Source: a bacterium
GTDB taxonomy: Bacteria > Krumholzibacteriota > Krumholzibacteriia > LZORAL124-64-63
DNA: 63,430 bases
NCBI GenBank assembly: GCA_020440705.1
Contig: JAGRNP010000007.1
Location: 1 to 63,430, forward strand
Direction of reading: 5' to 3'
Part shown: positions 19,215 to 27,308 of the stretch, piece by piece
Numbering within the stretch: position 1 is the first letter of the stretch
How the letters are laid out: each line of letters starts with the position of its first letter
The notes under the pieces: model-generated
What the model was told of the DNA's origin: nothing
The model's database searches: none
Seen by the model: only the letters and a program-made list of their open reading frames with translations
Program-made: the position numbers and the translations under genes

Positions 19215-19858
19215 GTCATGCTCCCGGGTTGGGCCGCCTCGGGGGAGGGGCCGACGGAAAGGCCGCGGGCGAAGATCGGCACGTTGTTGCCGACCACGTC
19301 CCGCGACCGGAGGGTCGTGGCGTTGAGTTTGGTCCACACGCCGACGCACATGGCGCAGTCCATGACCATGCCGACGAAACAGCGCGCGGTGATGAGGGTG
19401 TCGACGGGCCGGACCTCGCCGGCGGCGATGCGCCGGTCGAGCTCCGAGCGGATGAACTCGATGATGGGCATGCGCACCTCGCGGAAGAGGACCGCGGCGG
19501 CCTGGTCGTTGGCGCGGCAGCAGCTGGCCATCAGCTGCAGCAGCTCCGGATCGCTGGTGGCGAAGCCGAGGATGTACTCGGCCACGCCCGTCAGCATCTC
19601 CTCGACCGTGCCGGTCGACCCGAGGACGTCGAGCTGCTCGCCGATGTCATGCTCGGCGGCCTTGGTCCGGACGACCTCCGCGTAGAGGTGCTCCTTGTTC
19701 TCGTAGTGCCGGTAGATGGCGGCCTCGGTCACGCCGCAGGCCCGCGCGATCGCCCGCACGGGGGTGCCGTTGTAGCCCTGCGAGGCGAAGAGATGCGTGG
19801 CCTGCTCGAGGATCATCCCCTTGCGGCTGGCCGGGCTGGTGTGGGAGGGAGCGTTCAC
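19211..19858 (-). CDS. TetR family transcriptional regulator inside the electron-transfer operon
   Basis: A 215-residue regulator with the TetR helix-turn-helix at residues 10-60 (QATHLFASQGYNGTPVRAIA, then VTEAAIYRHYENKEHLY). The C-terminal ligand domain carries several cysteines (MASCCRAN, ARCFVGMVMDCAMC), which may be redox- or metal-responsive. GTG start two bases after the porin stop; its TGA overlaps the ATG of the multiheme lipoprotein, so it is embedded in the operon and probably controls it. A downstream ATG (MILEQATHLF) is an alternative start. Confidence 0.88.
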   Translation of the reverse strand: MNAPSHTSPASRKGMILEQATHLFASQGYNGTPVRAIARACGVTEAAIYRHYENKEHLYAEVVRTKAAEHDIGEQLDVLGSTGTVEEMLTGVAEYILGFATSDPELLQLMASCCRANDQAAAVLFREVRMPIIEFIRSELDRRIAAGEVRPVDTLITARCFVGMVMDCAMCVGVWTKLNATTLRSRDVVGNNVPIFARGLSVGPSPEAAQPGSMT

Positions 19859-19860
19859 GT

Positions 19861-21747
19861 CTAGAACCGTCCCGTCAGCGAGAGGCCGTACAGGTCGTGG
19901 ATCGTGTTGTCCCAGCGGTGCTCGAAGAACTCGGCCCGGCGGTAGGTGGCGCCGACGCAGATGTCGTCGCGCACCCGGTAGCCGGCCCGCAGCAGGATCC
20001 GGTTGTGGTCCGACTGCAGCACGCCCAGTGCGGCTCCGGCGTCGCCCCGGTCCTCGTAGCGGATGCCTTCGTACATGGCTTCGCAGTGCAGCTTCGGGGT
20101 GATCTGGAGGTTCACGCCCGGCACCCAGCGCCAGGTGGTGGCGTCGACGTTCAGGGCGCCCATGCCGGCGTCCGGCGCGACGGCGTCGCCGGTCTCCATC
20201 TTCTCGGTGCCCACCGAGACGGTGCCGTTGAAGGTCAGGCGCGGCGACACGGTCCAGTTCACGGCGGCGAAGCCGCGGTTCACCCGGCGGCCGGTTTCGA
20301 CCCCGGCGACGACGTCGTCGGTGATCGTCCGGTCGGTGTACTCGTGGCCGAGGTCGAGGCGCACCGCGGCGGCGGGCCGGGTCTGCAGGGCCAGGCGCCA
20401 GGCGATCTCGTCCCGGGTGGAGTCGTTCAGCCAGTAGCGGACAGCCGCATCGGCCCAGTCGCGGGCCTGCTCCCGCTGCCGCGTCGTCCAGCCGGCCCGC
20501 AGCTTCAGCAGCACGTTCCGCGAGAAGCGGTGCCGGCCCTTGAACTCGAGCCGGCTCTCGGTGCGGTCCTCGTCGGTCGTGAACGTGGTGCCGTCCAGGA
20601 CGGTCTCCTGGCGGTTGCTGGTGCGCAGGCGGTAGGCCAGCTCGAGCCGCGTGGCCTTCAGGCCCGTGTGGGTGAGGGCCAGGCGGTAGTCCTGCCGGGT
20701 GCGGTCGCGGTCGACGATCTGCTGGGGAGCGGTGCCGTTGACCACGTCGGCGCGGGTCTCCGACGAGCTGAAGCGGGCGGCGGCCCGCAGCACCAGGTCG
20801 CGGCCCACCTGCTGGATGAGTCCGATCTGGCCGGCGTTGGCGGTCGTCTCGCCGCCGGGCGTGACGGCGTTGCCGCGCCAGGTCTCGGTCCCCTTGTTCT
20901 CGAGCTTCGCCAACGAACCATGGCCCAGGACCCGGCTGCCGGACGCGGCCTGCCACTGGACGCCGAGGGTGGCCCGGTAGCTGGTGCGGTCCTCGCTCCA
21001 GGTGTGGGAGTTGCCGAGACCCCGGTCGCCGTCCTGCACGCGCAGGGCGCCGTCCAGATCGACCGCGAGGGCGCGTCCGGCCCAGCCGACGCCCAGACCG
21101 ATCTCGCGGTTGGTGAGGTTGCCGTAGCTCTTGACGCCGGGCACCGCGTCGCCGGTGGCCTGCCGCAGCAGGCTGCCGCGGTCGCCGTCCCGGTCGAGGC
21201 TGCGCAGGCCCAGGCGCACGGCGAAGGCGCCGGCCGGACGCCAGGCGAGGTCGACCTCGCCGCGTTTCCACTCGAGCAGGGGCACGCCCGGCAGGGCGGG
21301 CGGCGGCGGCGGGTTGCCGAAGAGGGCGTCCCGCATCTCGCTGTCGGTGTCGAAGAACTGGTGGAAGCGGGCCAGGCGGATGCGGTAGCCGAAGCGGCCG
21401 GGCACGAGGCCGGTGACGACGAGGTCGCCGCTGAGGCCCTCGCCGTCGGCGGTCGTGCCGGCGCCGCGCAGGGTGAGCAGATGGCCCGACGCCGCGGCCC
21501 GGCGCCACCCGAAGAGCAGGCTGCCGGATTTCTCCTCGCCCAGCTGCCAGTCCTCGGCCAGCTTCGCCGCGTCGCCGTAGGCGTCGAGCACCTGGAAGCC
21601 CAGGGTGGCGTGGTTCATGGTCCCGACGAGATCGCCGGCCGGCGCCCAGATGCGCGGCGCGGCCGCGGGCAGGTCGTCGTCCGCCAGGACGAGGGGCGCC
21701 GCCAGCAGCAGCGCGGCCAGGACCAGGTGGAAAGCTCGGTTCTTCAT
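19861..21747 (-). CDS. MtrB/PioB-type outer-membrane porin for multiheme cytochromes
   Basis: A 628-residue protein with a signal peptide (MKNRAFHLVLAALLLAAPLVLA) and a long run of amphipathic beta strands ending in Phe (LYGLSLTGRF), as in outer-membrane barrels. Its length and position directly after a multiheme periplasmic cytochrome fit the MtrB/PioB/DmsF decaheme-associated porin family, which wraps an MtrA-like cytochrome to pass electrons through the outer membrane. No CxxC is evident near the N terminus, unlike Shewanella MtrB. GGGAGG six bases before ATG; 12 bases from the cytochrome gene stop. Confidence 0.82.
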   Translation of the reverse strand: MKNRAFHLVLAALLLAAPLVLADDDLPAAAPRIWAPAGDLVGTMNHATLGFQVLDAYGDAAKLAEDWQLGEEKSGSLLFGWRRAAASGHLLTLRGAGTTADGEGLSGDLVVTGLVPGRFGYRIRLARFHQFFDTDSEMRDALFGNPPPPPALPGVPLLEWKRGEVDLAWRPAGAFAVRLGLRSLDRDGDRGSLLRQATGDAVPGVKSYGNLTNREIGLGVGWAGRALAVDLDGALRVQDGDRGLGNSHTWSEDRTSYRATLGVQWQAASGSRVLGHGSLAKLENKGTETWRGNAVTPGGETTANAGQIGLIQQVGRDLVLRAAARFSSSETRADVVNGTAPQQIVDRDRTRQDYRLALTHTGLKATRLELAYRLRTSNRQETVLDGTTFTTDEDRTESRLEFKGRHRFSRNVLLKLRAGWTTRQREQARDWADAAVRYWLNDSTRDEIAWRLALQTRPAAAVRLDLGHEYTDRTITDDVVAGVETGRRVNRGFAAVNWTVSPRLTFNGTVSVGTEKMETGDAVAPDAGMGALNVDATTWRWVPGVNLQITPKLHCEAMYEGIRYEDRGDAGAALGVLQSDHNRILLRAGYRVRDDICVGATYRRAEFFEHRWDNTIHDLYGLSLTGRF

Positions 21748-21759
21748 CGCGGTCCTCCC

Positions 21760-22740
21760 TTACTGGTCCAGGAACGTCGCGGAGACGTTCGAGCCGTGGA
21801 TGCCGGAATGGCAGTCGGTGCAGCGGCCTTCGTCGCCGAGGACGAAGGTGCCGTGGGGCGGCACGCCGCTCGGCGTGCTCGCATGGCACTGGGTGCAGTC
21901 GTTGCTGTGCGTGACGGTGCCCAGGGCCCAGTCGTCGGCGCTGCCGAAGGCCACGTCGTAGTGGCACTGCAGGCAGAGGCCGTTGCCCTCGCCGAGCAGG
22001 AGCTTGTCGTGCTGCGAGCCGTGGGGGCGGTGGCAGACCGTGCACTCCTCGCCCTCGACGCCCTCGTGTTCGAACACCCACGGGCCGCTCATCTCCTGAT
22101 GGCAGCCGAGGCAGACCGTATTGAGCCCGTCGAGGGCCACGGCGTCGAAGTCGGCGTGCGGGTCGTGGCAGTCGGTGCAGCCGATCTGGCCCTCGAGGGC
22201 CCGGTGCCGGAACGGGAGCCGGAAGTCGGCGGCCTGGTCGGCATGGCACTGGAGGCAGAACTCGGCGGGGTTGCGGAAGTCGGACCGGGGACGTGCGCGG
22301 CCCCCGAAGTGGACCTGGTCGGCGTGGCAGTCGGCGCAGCCGATTTCGGCGCCGGCGTGGGGACCGTCGGCCCAATGGGCGGCGTCGGTCGCGTGGCATT
22401 GGGTGCACATGGCGACCTTGAGGTCGGCCGCCATGGCGGCGAAGTCGTCGGCCCCGACGATGCCGCCCTCGCCGCCGGCTTCCACATGGGCGCTGCCCGG
22501 GCCGTGGCAGGCCTCGCAGGCCCCGGCCGCGGTGCCCGGGACCAGCAGGTTCCGACCGGGCGCGTGGGGGCTGTGGGCGTAGAACGCACCGATGTCGTCG
22601 TGACAGTCGAGGCACGTTCCGGCGCCGACGTACTGCCGTCCGTCGGTGCCCGGCAGGGAGTCGAGGTAGCCGGATCCGGCCAGGGCCGGGGTGGCGATCA
22701 GGATCGTCGCGACGATCCCGACCAGGGTGCGACGCCGCAT
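21760..22740 (-). CDS. MtrA/DmsE-like 11-heme periplasmic c-type cytochrome
   Basis: A 326-residue exported cytochrome with eleven CxxCH sites (CLDCH, CEACH, CTQCH, CADCH, CLQCH, CTDCH, CLGCH, CTVCH, CLQCH, CTQCH, CTDCH) after a signal peptide (MRRRTLVGIVATILIATPALA). The even spacing of hemes and size fit the DmsE/MtrA class, which carries electrons through a porin to the outside; ten hemes is the usual number. GGGAGG precedes the ATG. First gene of the operon, so transcription probably starts in the AT-rich region upstream. Confidence 0.88.
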   Translation of the reverse strand: MRRRTLVGIVATILIATPALAGSGYLDSLPGTDGRQYVGAGTCLDCHDDIGAFYAHSPHAPGRNLLVPGTAAGACEACHGPGSAHVEAGGEGGIVGADDFAAMAADLKVAMCTQCHATDAAHWADGPHAGAEIGCADCHADQVHFGGRARPRSDFRNPAEFCLQCHADQAADFRLPFRHRALEGQIGCTDCHDPHADFDAVALDGLNTVCLGCHQEMSGPWVFEHEGVEGEECTVCHRPHGSQHDKLLLGEGNGLCLQCHYDVAFGSADDWALGTVTHSNDCTQCHASTPSGVPPHGTFVLGDEGRCTDCHSGIHGSNVSATFLDQ

Positions 22741-23131
22741 GGGGCACCTCCCGTGGAGTAAACGTTCATTGACCGTCCCGGCCAACCGTAGGAACGGGCG
22801 CAGGGGCCCTCAAGATAATTTTTTAACAGAAACCGATATTTATTTAACATATAAAAAAGGTAGGAGAAATCGCGGAAAAGAGATTTCAGAAAGAAGATAA
22901 ACCTATGGGATATCTAGGTTTTTGCGGGTGTCACGATAACGTCATGACGCTCGATGGGTTGCGGATGCGGAGTGATCGGCCCGGAATTCAGCGGGGGCAG
23001 AGGCCGGGGGCCCGGATCGGTTCGCGACGCCCGGGCTCCGTGCCGGGGGCCGATTGAAAAAAATCTTCCCGGGTGCTAGTCTCGTGGCGGACGCCCTTTC
23101 CGGGAGCGCCCCCGAACCGCGAGGAGCCGAA
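22741..23131. promoter_or_regulatory. Long intergenic region with an AT-rich island (regulatory)
   Basis: No convincing gene. Bases about 22811-22935 are strikingly AT-rich against ~70% GC surroundings. On the minus strand TATCTTG (22817-22811) could be the -10 of the cytochrome operon, and an imperfect palindrome TAAACGTTCA at 22759-22768 could be a TetR operator. On the plus strand the TTGAAA promoter of the small membrane protein starts at 23054. Confidence 0.45.
23054..23082 (+). promoter_or_regulatory. Promoter for the small membrane protein
   Basis: TTGAAA (23054-23059), 17 bases, TAGTCT (23077-23082), giving a leader of about 40 bases before the TTG start at 23132. Confidence 0.5.
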
Positions 23132-23281
23132 TTGACCACACCGCGACCATCCGGCGAACAGGGGCCCCGTTTCGGCCATGGGCACCGCAAGCGCCCCCTG
23201 TGGGCCTGGGTGGTGCCGCTGCTGTTGGTGGTGGCCCTGATCGTCGCGCTGCCCCGGCTGGCGGGGTGGCTGGGCGGGTGA
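23132..23281 (+). CDS. Small single-pass membrane protein
   Basis: A 49-residue protein read from TTG at 23132, five bases after GAGGAG. A basic N-terminal half (including HRKRP) is followed by one membrane helix (WAWVVPLLLVVALIVALP) and a short GGWLGG-like end. It has its own promoter and a terminator downstream. An ATG at 23054 in the same frame coincides with the promoter -35 and is less likely. Function unknown. Confidence 0.5.
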   Translation: MTTPRPSGEQGPRFGHGHRKRPLWAWVVPLLLVVALIVALPRLAGWLGG

Positions 23282-23316
23282 GGGAACCCCCGCGGGAGAG
23301 AGCACCGGGCAATGGA

Positions 23317-23342
23317 AAAGCCGCGGGGAAACCCCGCGGCTT
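23317..23342. terminator. Bidirectional terminator between the small membrane protein and mscL
   Basis: GCCGCGGGG (23320-23328), AAA loop, CCCCGCGGC (23332-23340), flanked by AAAA and TT. On the minus strand the stem is followed by TTTT, fitting termination of mscL. Confidence 0.8.
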
Positions 23343-23369
23343 CGTCGTTGCGGCCCGTCGGGAGGGCGG

Positions 23370-23825
23370 TCAGCTGACGTCCGAGGTGCAGAAGGCGCAC
23401 TTCTTGGCCTCGAGCGGGATCTCGCTCAGGCAGTGCGGGCACTTCTTGGTCGTGGGCGCGGGAGCCGGCGCGGGCTCCTCCTTCTTCTTGGCCGCGTTCA
23501 TGCCCTTGACCAGGATGAAGATCGCGAACGCCACGATGATGAAGCTGACGATCGTGTTGAAGAACGCACCGTAGTTGATGGTCACGGCGCCGGCCGCCTG
23601 GGCGTCGGCGAGGGAGGCGTAGGGCCCCGTGAGATCGGAAGACCTCTGTGTAGGGAAAGAGAGTAGATCTAGGTGGACGCCGTATCATTAAAAACAGAAC
23701 GGCGGCATGATGACGTCGGCGACCAGCGACTTGACGATGGTGCCGAACGCGGCGCCGATGACGATACCGACCGCCATGTCGACGACGTTCCCGCGCATGG
23801 CGAATTCCTTGAATTCCTTCAGCAT
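23370..23825 (-). pseudogene. mscL: Large-conductance mechanosensitive channel, interrupted by adapter sequence
   Basis: The N-terminal part ([20 protein letters not shown]...) is the MscL first helix, and the C-terminal part (TINYGAFFNTIVSFIIVAFAIFILVKGMN) is the second helix. Between them lie 58 bases of near-complete Illumina adapter (23632-23689); about 20 residues of the periplasmic loop are missing. The genuine gene is therefore probably intact in the organism and broken only in the assembly. The C-terminal tail (KKCPHCLSEIPLEAKKCAFC) is a zinc-ribbon-like pair of CxxC motifs after an Ala/Pro linker. MscL releases solutes on osmotic downshock. ATG at 23825 after GGGGAG. Confidence 0.85.
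23632..23694 (-). other. Illumina adapter remnant (assembly artefact) plus A-run
   Basis: Starts AGATCGGAAGA, ends GCCGTATCATT then AAAAA; apart from several mismatches it matches the reverse complement of the TruSeq universal adapter over 58 bases. It sits exactly where mscL loses its frame. Confidence 0.92.
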
Positions 23826-23910
23826 GATCTCCCCTTTCGGATGGCGAGTGTGAGCGAGCGCCCCCCCGAGCCGATCCCCTCGGCCCTGCGCAACGATTGT
23901 GCGGCGCGGT

Positions 23911-23939
23911 ATACTGCAATGCGGGAGGGGGCGTGTCAA
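23911..23939 (-). promoter_or_regulatory. Possible mscL promoter
   Basis: Minus-strand TTGACA (23939-23934) followed after about 19 bases by a GTATAC -10-like box, about 85 bases before the mscL start. Confidence 0.4.
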
Positions 23940-23945
23940 GGAAAA

Positions 23946-23964
23946 GGGCCCCGTGGCGGGGCCC
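23946..23964 (-). terminator. Terminator downstream of mqnD
   Basis: GGGCCCC/GGGGCCC stem with a five-base loop, followed by TTTT on the minus strand, about 25 bases after the mqnD stop. Confidence 0.75.
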
Positions 23965-23988
23965 TCCAGCCGGATGCCGGCGATCGCG

Positions 23989-24837
23989 TCAGCCGGCCAC
24001 GAACTCCAGTTCCTTCACCTCGGGAATGAGGCCGGCCCGGTGGCCGCGGCCCAGCAGTTCACGGATCGCCGCGCGACCGCGGTCGCCGTAGTCCAGCGTC
24101 CAGTCGTTGACGTACATGCCCACGAACTCGTCGGCGAGGTCCATGCCCATGTCGCGGGCCCAGCCCAGGGCGTAGTCCAGGGCGGCCTTGCGGTTCTCGA
24201 GGCTGTAGCGGATCGAGCCGGTGAGGATGTCGGAGATGTCCTTCATCTTGTCGCCGTGCTTCTTGTGGATGGCGTTGCCGCCCAGGGGCAGGGGCCAGTC
24301 GTCGTGGCCCGTCGTCTCCCACCACCACCGGCCCAGGTTCAGGCACTCCTTCAGGCCGGCCTCGGCGTAGGTGAGCTGGCCCTCGTGGATGATCAGGCCG
24401 GCGGGAAACTCGCCTGCGGCCACCCGCGGGATGATCTCGTCGAAGGGCACATGCACCGGCTCGAACCTGCCGATGGCCAGCTGCAGCTCCAGGTAGGCCG
24501 AAGTCATCTTTCCGGGAATGGCGATGGTCATGCCCGTCAGGTCGGCCGGGGCGATCTGCTCGCGCGCCACGACCATGGGGCCGTAGCCGAAGCCCATGCT
24601 CGCGCCCGCCGGCAGCAGGGCGTACTTGTCCAGGACGTAGGCGTAGGCGTGGATGCTGATGGCGGTGATGTCCAGCTCGCCGCGGGTGGCCCGCTCGTTC
24701 AGGGTCTGGATGTCCTCCATCACGTGGGTGAACCGGTACGGGCCCGTGTCCATCTTGTCCTTGGCCAGGGCGTAGAACATGAACGCATCATCGGGGTCGG
24801 GGCTGTGGCCGAGGGTCAGATCGATGGTCCCGGACAT
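23989..24837 (-). CDS. mqnD: 1,4-dihydroxy-6-naphthoate synthase (futalosine menaquinone pathway)
   Basis: A 282-residue cytosolic enzyme converting cyclic dehypoxanthine futalosine to 1,4-dihydroxy-6-naphthoate. The N-terminal signature [15 protein letters not shown] and the periplasmic-binding-protein-like fold motifs ([17 protein letters not shown]) identify MqnD. ATG with AGGAG seven bases upstream. It shows that the organism makes menaquinone by the futalosine route, consistent with an anaerobic or metal-respiring chain feeding the cytochrome conduit. Other mqn genes are not in the window. Confidence 0.92.
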   Translation of the reverse strand: MSGTIDLTLGHSPDPDDAFMFYALAKDKMDTGPYRFTHVMEDIQTLNERATRGELDITAISIHAYAYVLDKYALLPAGASMGFGYGPMVVAREQIAPADLTGMTIAIPGKMTSAYLELQLAIGRFEPVHVPFDEIIPRVAAGEFPAGLIIHEGQLTYAEAGLKECLNLGRWWWETTGHDDWPLPLGGNAIHKKHGDKMKDISDILTGSIRYSLENRKAALDYALGWARDMGMDLADEFVGMYVNDWTLDYGDRGRAAIRELLGRGHRAGLIPEVKELEFVAG

Positions 24838-24915
24838 GGGATCTCCTTCGGAGGACGACGGATGCCTGGATGGCAGGGGACGGGCGGACGCCGTCGGGCG
24901 CCCGCCCCGGATGCC

Positions 24916-25959
24916 CTAGCCGCGGCGCCGGGCCGCGGCGGCAATAACGATGATAATCAAAACGCCGCCGAACACAAAGGGCAGGACGCCGACGCCGCCA
25001 CCCTCGCCCTTGCGGTCCGCCCCGGCGTCCGCCGCCGGCGTGCCGCGGGTGAAGACGTCCTCGGTGGTCGGGGCCGGACCGGCCTTGAACTGCAGGCGCA
25101 GTTCGAAATTGCGGTCGGCGTTCAGGGACGGGCCGGTGAAGCGGGCGAAGCCCGGCACGTCGGTGGCGCCCGCCTCGAGCTCGAGGGCCTCCACCTCGAG
25201 CCCCTCGGGCGCCGTCAGCAGGCTCCATTCGGCGATGTCCAGGCTGGCGCCCACGGGCACGATCAGGCCCTCGCGCCAGGGCACGGAGGCCTTGATCTGG
25301 ATCTGGTTGCCGCCCGGGGTGAGCGGCACCGCGAGGGAGAGGCGGTCGCCGGTCAGGCGGGTGTCGATGGGCGTGGGCTCCGGACCGCGCCGGTAGGTGG
25401 CCTCGATCTGGGCCGCATCGCGGGGGAAGGCCACCCGGAAGGTGCCGTGGTCGTCGAACACCGTCTGCTGGGGCGCCCCGGTGTTCTCGACCTGGAGCAT
25501 CATCTCCACGGCCAGCAGGCTTTCCTGGTGGCGCAGCACCACGTTCAGGCCGGTGATGCGCACGCCGTCGGTGCTCCTGGTCGTGTCGAAGACGTGCAGG
25601 GTTACCGGGCCGGCCGTCAGCTCGCGGCCGCGCTTGCTCCACCAGTAGGGCACGTCGTCCTTCCACACGGTGATGATGTACTGGCCCACGTCCTTGATGG
25701 GCACGCCCGGCGCCACGAACTCCGCACCCTTCGGCTCGAAGTCGAGGATCTCCAGGGGCCGGTTGCGGAGGTAGGCGATGGTCATGCGCGAGACCGGGGT
25801 CGGTTCGCCGGTGGTCGCGTTGACGATGGCGAAATCGAGGTCGGTCGGATCGCCCTGCACCGACTGGGCGGCCAGGGGACCGGCGCCGAGTGCGGCGAGG
25901 ACGAGGACGAGAGCCGCGACGGCCGTCGGGCGGGTCTCAAAGCGGGGGTTCGAGGACAT
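24916..25959 (-). CDS. Secreted hypothetical protein with C-terminal membrane anchor
   Basis: A 347-residue protein: signal peptide (cleavage near PLAAQ, residue 32), a long beta-rich extracytoplasmic region, a Gly-rich linker (RKGEGGGVG) and a C-terminal membrane helix (VLPFVFGGVLIIIVIAAA) ended by ARRRG. This layout resembles periplasmic domains tethered to the inner membrane by their C terminus. GGGAGGG precedes the ATG. It lies back-to-back with the TPR protein gene. I do not recognise the family. Confidence 0.65.
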   Translation of the reverse strand: MSSNPRFETRPTAVAALVLVLAALGAGPLAAQSVQGDPTDLDFAIVNATTGEPTPVSRMTIAYLRNRPLEILDFEPKGAEFVAPGVPIKDVGQYIITVWKDDVPYWWSKRGRELTAGPVTLHVFDTTRSTDGVRITGLNVVLRHQESLLAVEMMLQVENTGAPQQTVFDDHGTFRVAFPRDAAQIEATYRRGPEPTPIDTRLTGDRLSLAVPLTPGGNQIQIKASVPWREGLIVPVGASLDIAEWSLLTAPEGLEVEALELEAGATDVPGFARFTGPSLNADRNFELRLQFKAGPAPTTEDVFTRGTPAADAGADRKGEGGGVGVLPFVFGGVLIIIVIAAAARRRG

Positions 25960-26047
25960 GGGATCCCTCCCGGAAATTAAAGCCAAGGCCCGCGTGCCGG
26001 TGGTCGATACCCGGAAGACCACCGCGCCGGATCGCCCCCGGCTGTGC

Positions 26048-26076
26048 TTGAGTCGGGGCGGATCATCCGGTAAATT
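26048..26076 (+). promoter_or_regulatory. Promoter for the TPR protein gene
   Basis: TTGAGT (26048-26053), 17 bases, TAAATT (26071-26076) followed by G, about 45 bases before the ATG at 26122. Confidence 0.6.
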
Positions 26077-26121
26077 GCACGCAGTCCCGCAACCCGGCGG
26101 TTGCATGATGAAAGGAACGTC

Positions 26122-27273
26122 ATGGGCGAATGCCGGCACGACCTGATTAAACCCGGATCCGCGGGGGACCGCAAGCCCGGTCCGGGATGTGCGGACAGGT
26201 CCTGCAAGCGGGGGACCACGGCGCGGCTGGCGCTCCTGATCGTGCTCCTGGCGGCCGGAGCGGGCGCGGCGGGCGCCGCAGGTCCCGTGGCCACCGAGGT
26301 CTGGGAGTCGGAGAACCTCGAGCTCGACGCCCGCGGCTCGGTGCAGGTCACCATCGGCTACGGCCAGATTCCCGTGCGCCGCTGGACCCTCGTGGTCGAC
26401 GGCGCCGACCGCAACTGCGACCTGAACGTGCGGCGCGTGCGGGACGGTTCGCTGCTCTACCAGGAGACCGACGGCCGGCGCCACATGGTGTCGGTGCCGT
26501 GGGGCGAGGGCGAGCAGATCAGCCTCGTCGTGACCAACCGCGACGCCCCGGCGGTGTTCGTGCTCAGCCTCGTGGGGCCGCCCCGCGACCAGGTGCACTT
26601 GGCCTACAGCTACCACGTGAACCGCGCGCTGGAGAAGTACGCCGACGGGCAGCGTCTGGACGCCGAGAGCGAGTGCCGCGACGCCCTCGCCGAGGATCCG
26701 GACGATGCGGTGGCGAAGGTGCTCCTGGCGGGCTTCCTGCGTGACAAGCACTTCTACGACCAGGCGACGGCCCTCAACGAGGAAGCCCTCGCCGCCGACC
26801 TTCCGGTGGGCATGCGCGAGGTGGCCGAGGGCCTGCGGCGCGACCTGATCCACCTGCGGGCGCCGCTGCCCCTGCCGGTGCAGAACGGCATGAACGAGAT
26901 CGAGGACCTGCTCGAACGCGGGCAGGGCGCCGAGGCGCTCGGCCGGACCGACGGGCTGCTGGGCTCCGATCTGGAACTCGAGGCGGGCGCCCGCGGCCGG
27001 CTGCATCTGCTGCGCGGTCGGGCCCTGGCCCAGCTGGGCCGGAACTTCGAGGCCCTGGACGCCTATACGACCGCCACGCAGCTCGAGCGCGACCGCGGCT
27101 TCGAGGCCGTCGTCTCGTACCACATGGGCAGTCTCTTCATGGACATGGACAATCTGCCCCAGGCGCGGGGAGCCTTCGCCCGGGCGGTGCAGGCGGGCCT
27201 GCCGACCGGGCTGGACGTGCAGGCGCGCGAGCAGCTCCAGACCATCGAGAAGCGCCTGAAGAACACGCACTGA
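26122..27273 (+). CDS. TPR-containing exported or membrane-anchored protein
   Basis: A 383-residue protein with a basic, Cys-containing N terminus, a membrane or signal segment ([21 protein letters not shown], residues ~35-55), a beta-sandwich-like region (~60-155) and then helical TPR-like repeats (~160-380, for example [18 protein letters not shown]). ATG at 26122 follows AGGAA. It heads a run of same-strand genes into glycosyltransferases. Function not known; a scaffold role is plausible. Confidence 0.65.
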   Translation: MGECRHDLIKPGSAGDRKPGPGCADRSCKRGTTARLALLIVLLAAGAGAAGAAGPVATEVWESENLELDARGSVQVTIGYGQIPVRRWTLVVDGADRNCDLNVRRVRDGSLLYQETDGRRHMVSVPWGEGEQISLVVTNRDAPAVFVLSLVGPPRDQVHLAYSYHVNRALEKYADGQRLDAESECRDALAEDPDDAVAKVLLAGFLRDKHFYDQATALNEEALAADLPVGMREVAEGLRRDLIHLRAPLPLPVQNGMNEIEDLLERGQGAEALGRTDGLLGSDLELEAGARGRLHLLRGRALAQLGRNFEALDAYTTATQLERDRGFEAVVSYHMGSLFMDMDNLPQARGAFARAVQAGLPTGLDVQAREQLQTIEKRLKNTH

Positions 27274-27308
27274 CCGGCCGCCCGGCGCCCGAACGCGAGG
27301 ACCGACCC

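Noticed and set aside
22942-23919. Minus-strand frame containing the peptide [16 protein letters not shown]
   Set aside because: The peptide is translated adapter sequence; the surrounding frame is not a gene.
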